22,112 bases of DNA from a virus: positions 1-22,112 of IMG/VR virus record IMGVR_UViG_3300017951_004320. One strand, 5' to 3'. The position numbers and the translations under genes were made by a program. Under the pieces are notes generated by a model that saw only the letters and a list, made by a program, of their open reading frames with translations, was not told where the DNA came from and ran no database searches. Below are positions 1 through 7,825 of this stretch, in pieces (the first letter of the stretch is position 1; the number at the start of each line of letters is the position of its first letter).

Positions 1-258
1 ACGATCCAAACATTCATAGTTTGCGGTCTTGAACTTACGAGTAGTTTCGTTGTAAGTACCGGTTGGCGCACGAAGAGTTGAATCCTTCTTAAGTAGCTCA
101 CCAGAATCGATATCAATTCTTGGGTAAATACCTGCACGAGCATTAGTAGAATAGGTAGGCAAAAGCTTGTTACCAAATAGATGATCATCAGACTTCGCGG
201 CTTCCTCTACGAAAGCGTTGAGATCATGACGAATAATTGCTGCTGAATTTTGATACAT
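1..258 (-). CDS. Probable major capsid protein, N-terminal part (runs off the window)
   Basis: The reading frame is open from an ATG at 258 to the left edge, giving 86 codons that begin MYQNSAAIIRHDLNAF; the C-terminal part is outside the window. It contains a segment LFGNKLLPTYSTNARAGIYP followed by basic and Tyr/Thr-rich strands. This resembles the N-terminal arm of major capsid proteins that are encoded beside DUF2190-type cement proteins. The call rests mainly on gene order: portal, protease-scaffold, cement protein, then this gene, which is the usual capsid position. No clear Shine-Dalgarno site is seen; the start is preceded by an A/T-rich run. It lies 18 bases after the cement gene and is probably cotranscribed with it. 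Seen: the frame and its position. Inferred: the function. Confidence 0.75.
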   Translation of the reverse strand, partial: MYQNSAAIIRHDLNAFVEEAAKSDDHLFGNKLLPTYSTNARAGIYPRIDIDSGELLKKDSTLRAPTGTYNETTRKFKTANYECLDR

Positions 259-276
259 GATAAAAAAAATTAAAAG

Positions 277-654
277 TTAAACAAGAACGATCCTGACTAA
301 ATTATTGGCCTTATTAGGAGCCTCTAGTGAGTAACCAAGTAGTTTATTAGTCGAGGGGGTAGTCGTTGCCCCTGCGGCGTTAGCTGCATATATTGCAGCA
401 CCAGCTGCACCAACTGCATTCGTTACCTTAACAACTGCACTACCTCCAGCACTGAACAATTGAATTGCTGCTGGCAAGTCTGATGAGCCTTGGTCAGCAT
501 CATGCAACAATACTCCGATAGCCTTAGCGCCATTCGCAGTAGCATTTACTCCGGCTTCTGCCACGCCTGAATTATTATCTACCTGAACAAGGTCACCTGC
601 GTCTTGATTAAAAGACGATTTTAGTGGAAGAGAAATTACTCCATTATGATTCAT
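277..654 (-). CDS. Capsid cement/decoration protein (DUF2190-like)
   Basis: This 125-aa protein is rich in Ala, Gly, Val and Asn and begins MNHNGVISLPLKSSFNQDAG. Its pattern is that of DUF2190 cement proteins: small beta-rich proteins that bind the outside of the capsid shell and stabilise it, analogous in role to lambda gpD. Typical elements are a GDLVQVDNNSGVAEAGV strand, an AKAIGVL strand and an Ala/Gly-rich stretch at about residues 68-95 (SAGGSAVVKVTNAVGAAGAA). It sits between the protease-scaffold and the capsid gene, the expected place. The start is set by a strong Shine-Dalgarno site (AAGGAGG) nine bases upstream that overlaps the stop codon of the preceding gene. Such a strong site fits a protein needed in large copy number. 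Confidence 0.85.
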   Translation of the reverse strand: MNHNGVISLPLKSSFNQDAGDLVQVDNNSGVAEAGVNATANGAKAIGVLLHDADQGSSDLPAAIQLFSAGGSAVVKVTNAVGAAGAAIYAANAAGATTTPSTNKLLGYSLEAPNKANNLVRIVLV

Positions 655-663
655 AATCTTTAT

Positions 664-670
664 CCTCCTT
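664..670 (-). promoter_or_regulatory. Strong Shine-Dalgarno site of the cement protein gene
   Basis: On the minus strand the sequence reads AAGGAGG, then nine bases, then ATG. It overlaps the stop codon of the protease-scaffold gene (669-671), which suggests translational coupling. It stands out because most other genes of the leftward module have weak or no such site. Confidence 0.8.
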
Positions 671-1775
671 AGTTAGCAGAAAAAACGCCTTGCTCGATAA
701 GCCATTGACGATGACCACGTGGGTCTTGTGCTACGGCTTGCTGAATTGCTTCGGCTTTATTTTTCGCATCTGAATGTTGCACTGAAAATTGAAACGTACC
801 TTCTTCGGCTTCAAATCCAAATAGTTCACCTTTACCGGGTTCGATAGGAGCTGCACCTGACTCAGCGAGTGCTTCACGAAGAAGTTCATTTTCCTCTTCA
901 AGCTCTTTAGCAAACTCAATAAGGGAATCAACTTTGTCATTTACACGCTCGAATTGATGCTCTTCGCGAATTTGTTTTTCCGCTTCTAAAGCACCTTGAG
1001 CTTTTTGCTCAAAATAATTCATGACGTCATCAATAGTTGATGGATCGGAGTATTCAACATCCTCCGCGCCTACCAACTCGGCGTCATCATACTCGTTGGA
1101 GTCATCTTCATATTCCTCAGAATAATCATCTTCCTCATAGCCATATTCTTCTTCCTGCTGCTCAAGTTCATCAAGAGCCGCGGCTTCTTCAATGGCATCA
1201 GCGAGATCGCTTTGAAAACCTTCGATTTCCGCCAAGCGGTCCTCGATACTCGAATTATCTACATTTGGATCGTCCATATCTAAGTTAATGTTGTCAACTT
1301 TTGCCTCAAATAACCCATCGGGATTAGCCGCTGGATCAGTTACTAAATCTACTGAAACTATGTTTTTACATCTGGCAAAAACCCTGCCATCTGCTCCAAC
1401 CTCTTTATCACCTTGAAATGCTACCGACAAACCTATTTGGCTCGGCATAGTTGAAAGTAATTCAATCGTGTGGTCATAATCTTTGTGAGTTTTTAATAGA
1501 TGTAGATCGCCCTTTAATTTCTCACCTTCTCTACGAATATTATTTACATGACCGAAAATAGCTTCCACACCTGTGCGGTGATTCAGCTTTGCTTTTACAC
1601 CGGGGTCTTTTGCTGATCGCAATGATGTTTCTAATTGATTAAGGGTCGTGTCATCTACTACCAAATCATGACCCTTGGCTGTACCTTTGGTAATTAGGCT
1701 TACACCTTTAATAACACCCGCATCTTGGTTTATGCTTCCTTCGCTCAGTCTATTAAAATATGTTATTTCACTCAT
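669..1775 (-). CDS. Prohead protease fused to scaffold
   Basis: This 368-aa protein has three parts. Residues 1-160 resemble assemblin-type (herpes/HK97-like) prohead serine proteases, with KAKLNHRTG (candidate catalytic His66), a GHVNNI strand, IGLSVAF (candidate nucleophile Ser117) and SVDLVTDPAANP (143-152). Residues 160-250 are very acidic and low in complexity. Residues 250-310 are predicted coiled coil and contain KVDSLIEFAKELEEE. A short tail ends in RQWLIEQGVFSAN. The acidic, helical C-terminal half is typical of an internal scaffold, which the protease would degrade with itself during capsid maturation. It lies just before the cement and capsid genes. The start has no Shine-Dalgarno site. 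The protease class is inferred from motifs; the third catalytic residue is uncertain. Confidence 0.85.
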   Translation of the reverse strand: MSEITYFNRLSEGSINQDAGVIKGVSLITKGTAKGHDLVVDDTTLNQLETSLRSAKDPGVKAKLNHRTGVEAIFGHVNNIRREGEKLKGDLHLLKTHKDYDHTIELLSTMPSQIGLSVAFQGDKEVGADGRVFARCKNIVSVDLVTDPAANPDGLFEAKVDNINLDMDDPNVDNSSIEDRLAEIEGFQSDLADAIEEAAALDELEQQEEEYGYEEDDYSEEYEDDSNEYDDAELVGAEDVEYSDPSTIDDVMNYFEQKAQGALEAEKQIREEHQFERVNDKVDSLIEFAKELEEENELLREALAESGAAPIEPGKGELFGFEAEEGTFQFSVQHSDAKNKAEAIQQAVAQDPRGHRQWLIEQGVFSAN

Positions 1776-1780
1776 TTTTA

Positions 1781-2515
1781 TTATTGTTTGAATTTTCTTC
1801 CATAAAGTGGATGCCCCTTCTCTCTCACATAATATCTGTCTGATTTCTGTGAAGCTCCACGATCTACTAAACCTCCTATATATTTCTTACCACCCTGATC
1901 TGCTGGTCTATATTTCTCCCTCTGTGCTCCTAGCTTTCCGATTAGATTATACTTTCGCAAACTAGCGCGAGGAAATAAAGTTGCAGCAAGAAGAGAGACT
2001 AAACCTTTGGCTTTGAAGCTTCTACCCTTTGACCTTCCCCTTTCCTTTATTATTCCCCCATCTTCAGGTGTTTTACTACGATACTCTTTTACAAATTTTG
2101 TTTTTGTGAGTTTAGCAACCTTTTCTCCATACTTACTATATCTTTGTTTATATTCAGGAATTTGAGAGTAAGGCTTAATTTCTCCTTTTTTATTTTTAAA
2201 TTTTGACCTCCACCTACCAAAAGCTTTCTCAAACTCTTGACCACTCTTGTATGGTTTTCCAGATTTATTTAGTGGTACTTTTCCAGACCTTCTAAATGCT
2301 TCTTTATCTGGTAATCCCTCACCTGCTTTTGCTCTAATTTCTTGATCAAGCCTGCGACCATACTCCTTCATCATGTCATCCGCAGCTTTTGTTCTCTGTC
2401 TGTCTTTAGCAGACTTTACATAAGCCCCGCCAGCCAGAGCCCCGCCAGCCACAGAAGCACCAGCAGTAAGTTTTGCTATGTCTTGCTTATCCTTATCTGA
2501 AAGTTCTTTGCTCAT
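1781..2515 (-). CDS. Basic protein of the head module, unknown function
   Basis: This 244-aa protein is not recognised. It is very rich in Lys and Arg. Near the N-terminus (about 16-33) it has one Gly/Ala-rich hydrophobic stretch, LTAGASVAGGALAGGAYV, which could enter or cross a membrane. A second weakly hydrophobic stretch, GLVSLLAATLFPRASL, lies at about 171-186. The rest looks extended and positively charged, with many Lys-Tyr and Lys-Gly pairs and a Tyr/Arg-rich C-terminus. Its ATG overlaps the stop of the preceding gene by four bases (ATGA), so it is probably translationally coupled. It lies between the portal and protease genes with two other basic proteins. An internal virion or DNA-binding role is possible, but this is inference from composition and position only. 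Confidence 0.75.
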   Translation of the reverse strand: MSKELSDKDKQDIAKLTAGASVAGGALAGGAYVKSAKDRQRTKAADDMMKEYGRRLDQEIRAKAGEGLPDKEAFRRSGKVPLNKSGKPYKSGQEFEKAFGRWRSKFKNKKGEIKPYSQIPEYKQRYSKYGEKVAKLTKTKFVKEYRSKTPEDGGIIKERGRSKGRSFKAKGLVSLLAATLFPRASLRKYNLIGKLGAQREKYRPADQGGKKYIGGLVDRGASQKSDRYYVREKGHPLYGRKFKQ

Positions 2516-3300
2516 TTTTCACCCTTATTACCTTTACCTTTGCCCCGATTACGACCTTGCTTGAGGTGTCCAAAAGTGCCAGTCCCCTGATTCGGGAAAT
2601 TTACCAGAGTTTCTTTAGTTGGAGGAGGAGTGCCGCTCGGTGGTTTTTTACCCGCCCCTTTCAAAATGGCTTTTTCTCTTGTGGTCAGAAATGGATTCAA
2701 GTTAGTTGTCAGTCTTCTAGGTCCTTTAGTAGTTTTCATCAGCTTGCCCCTCTTGCGACCCAGAGCGGTTAGATATGCCGCGAGGCCAGCGGTTCCAACC
2801 AGACCAGCACCCAGACCAGCGATCAATTTATTTTTAAAATCAACGGTCTCATGCCTGTGTTTCTTTCTACGCTCTCTTTTCTTTCTACCAGAGCGTTGTA
2901 TCTTTATACTGGAACTCGTGGGGTTACGTACTTGCCATCCGGCCCTACGAGCATCATCCAATTCATCAAATTCGATATCTACATCGAAATCATCAAGCTC
3001 AATGTCGTATCCAAGTTTTCTTAGATAAATGTTTCTTGCTCTATTGGCAAGCAAAACTTTATTTGCTAAAACAGGTCCACCTTTCATTGCCGCATAAGTG
3101 CCCCCCATTATAGCCATAGCTGCCACAGCATTCTGAAATGGCTTTTTCTCCCAAAATCTTTTTTTTCTGTTATTTGTTTTTACGCCCTTGGCTGCCTCAG
3201 CTAAATCTTTTGCCATTTCACCACCCTTACGAGCTTTGGAAACAATTTGTTTAGCCTTATTGTAGTTAGCCCTTGCGTCCTTGTATTGATCGTAATTCAT
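2512..3300 (-). CDS. Basic protein with two Gly/Ala-rich hydrophobic segments, unknown function
   Basis: This 262-aa protein is not recognised. Visible parts in order are: a charged N-terminal helix (1-50); a hydrophobic Ala/Gly/Met segment at 56-76; an acidic patch at about 98-117 (IELDDFDVDIEFDELDD); a very basic cluster at 138-150 (GRKKRERRKKHRH); a second Gly/Ala-rich hydrophobic segment at 157-179 (LIAGLGAGLVGTAGLAAYL); and a Pro/Gly/Lys-rich tail. Two glycine-zipper-like segments flanked by basic residues suggest a membrane-active hairpin. The gene starts 35 bases inside the end of the upstream gene and ends in an ATGA overlap with the next, so all three large basic genes form one coupled unit. 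An ejection or pilot protein is a reasonable guess, not shown. Confidence 0.75.
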   Translation of the reverse strand: MNYDQYKDARANYNKAKQIVSKARKGGEMAKDLAEAAKGVKTNNRKKRFWEKKPFQNAVAAMAIMGGTYAAMKGGPVLANKVLLANRARNIYLRKLGYDIELDDFDVDIEFDELDDARRAGWQVRNPTSSSIKIQRSGRKKRERRKKHRHETVDFKNKLIAGLGAGLVGTAGLAAYLTALGRKRGKLMKTTKGPRRLTTNLNPFLTTREKAILKGAGKKPPSGTPPPTKETLVNFPNQGTGTFGHLKQGRNRGKGKGNKGEK

Positions 3301-5020
3301 CTTTTTTCTTCTTCATATTATAAGCTTTTGTCAATCCATAGCCAGCAAGAGCACCTCCTAATAGTCTCAAAGCGCTTCCTCCATGAAGGGCTAAATTCAT
3401 TTTTCTTCTTGTTGATGCCTCTGGTTTTTTTAGCTTTCCTCCACGATCTTCTTCGATTTCCTTCCAGTGCAACCAGTCTCTATGTCTTTTAAGGGCTGCC
3501 AAAGCACCCGCAGTCGCTCCTGCTGAAGAACCTATGATTTCTCTTTTCGTTTCTTTCTTGAGTTCAAATTCCAACAGATCATCTAAATATTTCAGGTCAA
3601 ATTTAACTGGTCTTGTACCATCAATATCTTTCTCATTCACGGCCCTTTCCTGATTTTGTTTTTCTCTTAACCTTTTTAACAAGGTAGCTTTATTTCCCGA
3701 CACAGGGAGCCCCTGAGACCTTGCGGATTCTCTTAGTTCAGATACTGTAACTTTTCCCTGTCCACCAGATATAACTCCTTTGATTCTCGCGGCATCTAAA
3801 TCTCTTTGTGCTTTTTCTTCTTGTAGCTGTTTTATTTCGTTTTGCCTAACAGCCATTGACTCTTCATTAAGTCTTCGCTCTCTATCAAGATAGTCTTGCT
3901 CTTGTTGGCTTACAGATTGTGTTTTTATTTTTCCTTTTGAGTCCGCTCTGGATACAGTAAGATTTTCAGTACCATCACCTGTACTACTTCTTGTTGGGGT
4001 AGAAGGTGAGGCATTTCTAAATCTAGCCTGAGTTTGCTTATCTATTTCAATCTTAGCTCGCCCTGCGATTCTACCAAGGCTTTGAGATATTTCTTTCTCA
4101 GACAATCCCCTTTCTTTCATCCCAGCAATCTGACCAGCGGTTTTGGAATAAATTCTATCTTCGATTTCCTTACCTCCACCCTCTTGCGAAGCTAAAGTTC
4201 TTGCTATACGTCTAGCCGCAGCTTTTTGTGATTTTGTTAATGCGCCTATGTTTTTTACATTTGTTTGCGGTAAATTATTTTGTCCATCTTTATTTTTCTT
4301 ACCACCAAGTATGTTTTCTACTGTTCTTAAATATTTTTTTACCTCAGCAGGGGCTTCTTGATATTCACCTTGAGCATTTGGCGTTTTGGATACAGCTATC
4401 AAAGATTTACCATCATCTGATTTAATTATTCTAAATTTTTCCATGATAGCACTTTGCATCTGCAAAGCATCAGCTTTACTAACTGCATTACGATTGATTC
4501 TATCAAGCTTAGATTTGTATGCTTTATCAATGGGGGCTTTTGACGGAAGTCCATCTCCTTTGCCCTCCATCCCTTTTGCCCCAGTAGATTTAGGGCCTCT
4601 TTGTTCCGCTTTTATTTCTGACTCTATTTCTTTATCAGTAAAACCCGGCTGTTTATTTTGATCAAGCCTCTCAGATTCTCTTTTACTCGCATCTACTATT
4701 TGCGATACTTTTATATTTTTAAGACTAGGGTCTTGTTTTTGTAATGATCTTAAAGGTGGATACTTCGGCTCACCATTTTGAGTTTTTGCATCCGCTAACT
4801 GTTTGAACTTTTTTCTGATAGTTTCTTCATCATCATCTGATTTAAAAGCTACAGAGCCAACAGCAAAACCACCAACACCAGCCAATGGGCCAGCAATTCC
4901 AGTATCACCACCACCGCGTGTGTAATACTGTTTCAATGGACTTTTGTCCATTCCTTTCGTGGCTAACTGCGCCTTGCGATTGGTGAAGAAATCACGAATA
5001 TATTTCGAGAAGCCACGCAT
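3266..5020 (-). CDS. Large basic protein with a SAP-like DNA-binding motif, unknown function
   Basis: This 584-aa protein has a Gly/Ala-rich hydrophobic stretch near residues 41-59 (GIAGPLAGVGGFAVGSVAF) and a long Lys/Gln/Arg-rich, probably helical or disordered middle. At about 422-456 it has a SAP-type motif: VTVSELRESARSQGLPVSG followed by NKATLLKRLREKQ. SAP motifs are short helix-loop-helix DNA-binding elements. It then has LKYLDDLLEFELKKE (476-490), Gly/Ala-rich segments at 496-510 and 548-566, and a basic tail. Its ATG overlaps the portal stop by one base (TAATG), so it is coupled to the portal gene. The combination of DNA-binding motif, basic charge and hydrophobic segments fits an internal virion protein contacting packaged DNA. 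That role is inferred; the SAP assignment comes from pattern only. Confidence 0.75.
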   Translation of the reverse strand: MRGFSKYIRDFFTNRKAQLATKGMDKSPLKQYYTRGGGDTGIAGPLAGVGGFAVGSVAFKSDDDEETIRKKFKQLADAKTQNGEPKYPPLRSLQKQDPSLKNIKVSQIVDASKRESERLDQNKQPGFTDKEIESEIKAEQRGPKSTGAKGMEGKGDGLPSKAPIDKAYKSKLDRINRNAVSKADALQMQSAIMEKFRIIKSDDGKSLIAVSKTPNAQGEYQEAPAEVKKYLRTVENILGGKKNKDGQNNLPQTNVKNIGALTKSQKAAARRIARTLASQEGGGKEIEDRIYSKTAGQIAGMKERGLSEKEISQSLGRIAGRAKIEIDKQTQARFRNASPSTPTRSSTGDGTENLTVSRADSKGKIKTQSVSQQEQDYLDRERRLNEESMAVRQNEIKQLQEEKAQRDLDAARIKGVISGGQGKVTVSELRESARSQGLPVSGNKATLLKRLREKQNQERAVNEKDIDGTRPVKFDLKYLDDLLEFELKKETKREIIGSSAGATAGALAALKRHRDWLHWKEIEEDRGGKLKKPEASTRRKMNLALHGGSALRLLGGALAGYGLTKAYNMKKKKDELRSIQGRKG

Positions 5021-6588
5021 TATCTTGCTTGTTGCTGTTCTTCTTGGGCTTCTTGTTGTGGCTCTACCTGTTGTCCAGCTTCAGCCTGCTGTTGCTGCAT
5101 CATCATTTGTTGAAACTGCGAAATCATTTGAGTACCATTTTGCAATCTATTATTGATCAATTCAATAGGTACGCCCATCTCTTGAGCTAGGTTATTTAAG
5201 AATTGAACCTCTTTAGCAATTTTTGTTGCTTCTTCCTCAAAGTCCAAACCGAGTTCACCATAACAAGCTTGATGCGTTTTTAGTCCATTTTGGATCAAAG
5301 AAATATTCGCACTTACTTCATTACCAAGGTCAGCAGTTATGTAAGAGCCAAATTGCCATCTTCCCAGCTTATATGAATTCGGTCTGTTTGGAGCCATTGG
5401 CAACTCACCCATAGCAATAGCTCTACGAAGAACAGCATTTTTTATTGGGTCAAGTACTCGCTCAGTAAGATTTTGTTGATGCTTATCAAAGGCTCTCCTT
5501 GCTTGCTCAACTTCAAGCCTAGCCGTAACTCCACCAAATTGTGTCATGTCCCAGACAAAAGCATATGGTAAGTTCAAACCATTAGCCATTTCACGAACAA
5601 GCGTAGAAACAAAACCATTGAAAGTGGGACTTGGGCGATTCATAGTCTGAAAAGGTGTGACCGACTCGCCGGGCTGTAGTCTTATAATTTTACCGGGATC
5701 AATTCTTTCTAGTTTTTTCCCTTCGGTATCTTTTGTTACTTTTGAAGCCCACTTGTCGGGACCTTGGTCAGCCTTTGTTATTACTCCCGCATGTGATGCC
5801 GCCCATTTTACAGCCTGCTTCTCCATTTTAAGGAGTTCATATAAATCACGAGCATGAGGTATAGCAGTTTCAAATGCCGTCACTCCACGATATTGATCGG
5901 CCCTCAATGGATCGAAATAATGAACAAAAACATTTGCTGGTATGTCAGTGCCATTCGTATACTGACCATGAATGCTTCTCTTAAATACCTTGTATGAAAC
6001 TGGCGCCCCATAGTCATCTATTTTAACACCAGATATATAGTTCTCTTTTGGCTTACTAGCTTCATGTGGATGACCAATTCTATCAGCCTCAATTGATTGT
6101 AGTTTAAGTTTGCCATCACGGTTTACCAATAAAAATGCAAAATCCCCATCTCTTCGCATGCTCATGTGCGCGAGCTGTACTAACTGTCTGAAACTATGCC
6201 TTCCAGTAATATCGCATGTTTTAGTCCAATTGTTCCAATATTGCTCATAAATGGAATCGGTATATGGATCACCTGTACCTGCTTGATATTTAACCTGTCC
6301 ACAAACATACATTGATTCCTTATTTAGAATGCTTTTAAAAAAGCTATAGTTTTGAACTAGATTCCTAGCCTCACTCATGAGTTTTATTCTGTCACGTTGG
6401 TTTGACAGAGACTCCGAAGATGAGTTAGTGGTTATTGATGGTAAAGGTTTACCAGCTCTTCCCGGATTTGCCGCATCATATGAAAACTCCAATAAATCGC
6501 GATAGTGTTGCCTACGAAGAGCAAACTCAGGTGCAATAAATCCTATAGCTTTATCAAAAAACGTTGTCTTTTTATTCGATTCCTTCAT
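5020..6588 (-). CDS. Portal protein (lambda gpB family)
   Basis: This 522-aa protein matches the lambda-family portal pattern. It has N-terminal FALRRQHYRDLLEFSYDAA, then RNLVQNYSFFKSILNKESMYVCG, then SMRRDGDFAFLLVNRDGKLKLQSIEADRI, and the well-conserved region with FVHYFDPLRADQYRGVTAFE and LYELLKMEKQAVKWAASHAG. The portal forms the dodecameric ring at one capsid vertex through which DNA is packed and ejected and to which the terminase docks. The C-terminus is Gln-rich (QQMMMQQQQAEAGQQ), which is common in this family. The frame is open further upstream, but I chose the ATG at 6588 because the product then starts MKESNKKTTFFDKAIG, as usual for portals; the gpW-like gene ends 17 bases inside this start. 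The next gene begins at a TAATG overlap. Confidence 0.93.
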   Translation of the reverse strand: MKESNKKTTFFDKAIGFIAPEFALRRQHYRDLLEFSYDAANPGRAGKPLPSITTNSSSESLSNQRDRIKLMSEARNLVQNYSFFKSILNKESMYVCGQVKYQAGTGDPYTDSIYEQYWNNWTKTCDITGRHSFRQLVQLAHMSMRRDGDFAFLLVNRDGKLKLQSIEADRIGHPHEASKPKENYISGVKIDDYGAPVSYKVFKRSIHGQYTNGTDIPANVFVHYFDPLRADQYRGVTAFETAIPHARDLYELLKMEKQAVKWAASHAGVITKADQGPDKWASKVTKDTEGKKLERIDPGKIIRLQPGESVTPFQTMNRPSPTFNGFVSTLVREMANGLNLPYAFVWDMTQFGGVTARLEVEQARRAFDKHQQNLTERVLDPIKNAVLRRAIAMGELPMAPNRPNSYKLGRWQFGSYITADLGNEVSANISLIQNGLKTHQACYGELGLDFEEEATKIAKEVQFLNNLAQEMGVPIELINNRLQNGTQMISQFQQMMMQQQQAEAGQQVEPQQEAQEEQQQAR

Positions 6589-6865
6589 TACTATTTCTAT
6601 TTGCGAAAATTCCCAATGAATCACCAGTTTCAGAGAAGTCAACATAACTTGATTCTTGATAATCTCTGCCTGATCTTTCTCTACGAATTTCGCTTACTGC
6701 TCTCAGTCTTTCTTCTATTGTTGTGATTGACCTTTGATAATTTTTTGAACCTACGGCTTGTGAAAGAAATATATTTTGTGACTCTTTTTTCAAGAAATCG
6801 AATTCTGCTGTCAAATCCTCATCTGTATAATCTCGATAAATTATTTTCCAGTTTGTCGTGGCCAT
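6572..6865 (-). CDS. gpW-like head-tail joining protein
   Basis: This 97-aa protein starts MATTNWKIIYRDYTDEDLTA. It has the gpW-like pattern of a short strand followed by helices, with the segment DLTAEFDFLKKESQN and a helix with ITTIEERLRAVSEIRRE. Lambda gpW (68 aa) binds the portal after packaging and helps stop DNA leaking out before tail attachment. This copy has an extra, probably disordered tail of about 30 residues. The gene lies directly before the portal gene and overlaps it by 17 bases, as in lambda-type modules. The ATG at 6865 was preferred over a TTG at 6871. Its start is only 13 bases from the start of a divergent gene at 6879, so the two promoters or ribosome sites must share sequence. 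Confidence 0.8.
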   Translation of the reverse strand: MATTNWKIIYRDYTDEDLTAEFDFLKKESQNIFLSQAVGSKNYQRSITTIEERLRAVSEIRRERSGRDYQESSYVDFSETGDSLGIFANRNSNEGIE

Positions 6866-6878
6866 ATACAAGGTAGCG

Positions 6879-7319
6879 ATGTCAACGCATTATGATATAG
6901 ATAGTTTCTTCGAGCCCAGCGAAGATTTTCCATATGATAAAATAGACTTTGACTATGATAAACTTGATGGTGATGAAATTTTAGAAGAATTACCACCCAT
7001 GCTCCAGTACTATGTAAAAACTAAGATACAAAACGAGATACAGGATACTTTGAGCAAGGTCATTTCAATAATTTATGATTCCACAGATTACAGGTTAAAA
7101 ATAGCCACAATCGTAATGGCTTTTGGTTTACCTCTATTCATGGGAAAATCACAAACTGAAATTGCCAAGACACATGGAGTTACAAAACAGGCGCTAAGTA
7201 AATCCATCAAAAAAATGCAAAAGACTTTTAATTTATCACCGACAAGAGGACAAAAAAGCCAAGAAGCATGCGAAAAGTATCGACAAATCCAATTAAATAA
7301 AAAAAATAAAACCCTATGA
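6879..7319 (+). CDS. Helix-turn-helix protein, sigma region 4-like
   Basis: This 146-aa protein has an acidic N-terminal region (FFEPSEDFPYDKIDFDYDKLD) and a helical middle. At about residues 91-112 it has a helix-turn-helix, SQTEIAKTHGVTKQALSKSI, of the type found in sigma-factor region 4 and phage transcription regulators. A basic tail follows. It probably binds DNA and controls transcription; the target is unknown. I chose the ATG at 6879 because it has an AAGG site just upstream; an in-frame GTG at 6858 would overlap the divergent gpW-like start. It is encoded against the direction of all surrounding packaging genes and overlaps the following gene by four bases (ATGA), so the two form a small operon. 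Confidence 0.75.
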   Translation: MSTHYDIDSFFEPSEDFPYDKIDFDYDKLDGDEILEELPPMLQYYVKTKIQNEIQDTLSKVISIIYDSTDYRLKIATIVMAFGLPLFMGKSQTEIAKTHGVTKQALSKSIKKMQKTFNLSPTRGQKSQEACEKYRQIQLNKKNKTL

Positions 7320-7825
7320 GTACAATTACAGTAGATGCAAAAATAGTGGACACAAATGTAAATAAAATTCGCGCTTATCATGAAAATGCTATGCGCTCAA
7401 TGACTGACTCGATAAAGGATGTTGCTCAAGCTGGACTTTTGTTGGCAGAAGAGAGAGACTCCCGTCGCGGCTCATTCAGCACTTGGGTCGAAGAAAACTT
7501 ACCCTTCACAAGAAAGACCGCATACAAATATATAAAAGTGGGACAACTTGTAGAAGCTGGATTAAACTTAGAGGACTATGATTCCGTAAGGCAAGCCTTA
7601 CTCACCCTGAAAACAAATGAAAAAGGTGAAATAGAAGAGAAAAAGGTTAAAGACAAAAGAGTCGAAAGTATACCCGGTTTGTGCCTTAAAATTGAAAAAG
7701 CTCTTGATGATGCTCAAGAAGAAAGCCCCATACATTCATGGGATGAAGGTCAGGTTCGGGCTATTATAAGAGCACTTGAAAGTTTGATAGAAAGAAAAAC
7801 AAGCCTTCAGGATCACTTATCCTAA
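7316..7825 (+). CDS. DUF3102-like protein
   Basis: This 169-aa protein has, at about residues 25-78, the pattern of DUF3102 proteins: a helix (SMTDSIKDVAQAGLLLAEE), then RGSFSTWVEENLPFTRKTAY and KYIKVGQLVEAG. DUF3102 occurs in many phages and mobile elements beside DNA-binding or replication genes; its biochemical role is not well defined. The second half is charged and helical (EKGEIEEKKVKDKRVES), with a C-terminal helix RAIIRALESLIERK. It is coupled to the helix-turn-helix gene upstream by an ATGA overlap. Its 3' end overlaps the 3' end of the convergent large terminase gene by nine bases, so no room exists for a separate terminator between them. Confidence 0.7.
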   Translation: MSTITVDAKIVDTNVNKIRAYHENAMRSMTDSIKDVAQAGLLLAEERDSRRGSFSTWVEENLPFTRKTAYKYIKVGQLVEAGLNLEDYDSVRQALLTLKTNEKGEIEEKKVKDKRVESIPGLCLKIEKALDDAQEESPIHSWDEGQVRAIIRALESLIERKTSLQDHLS

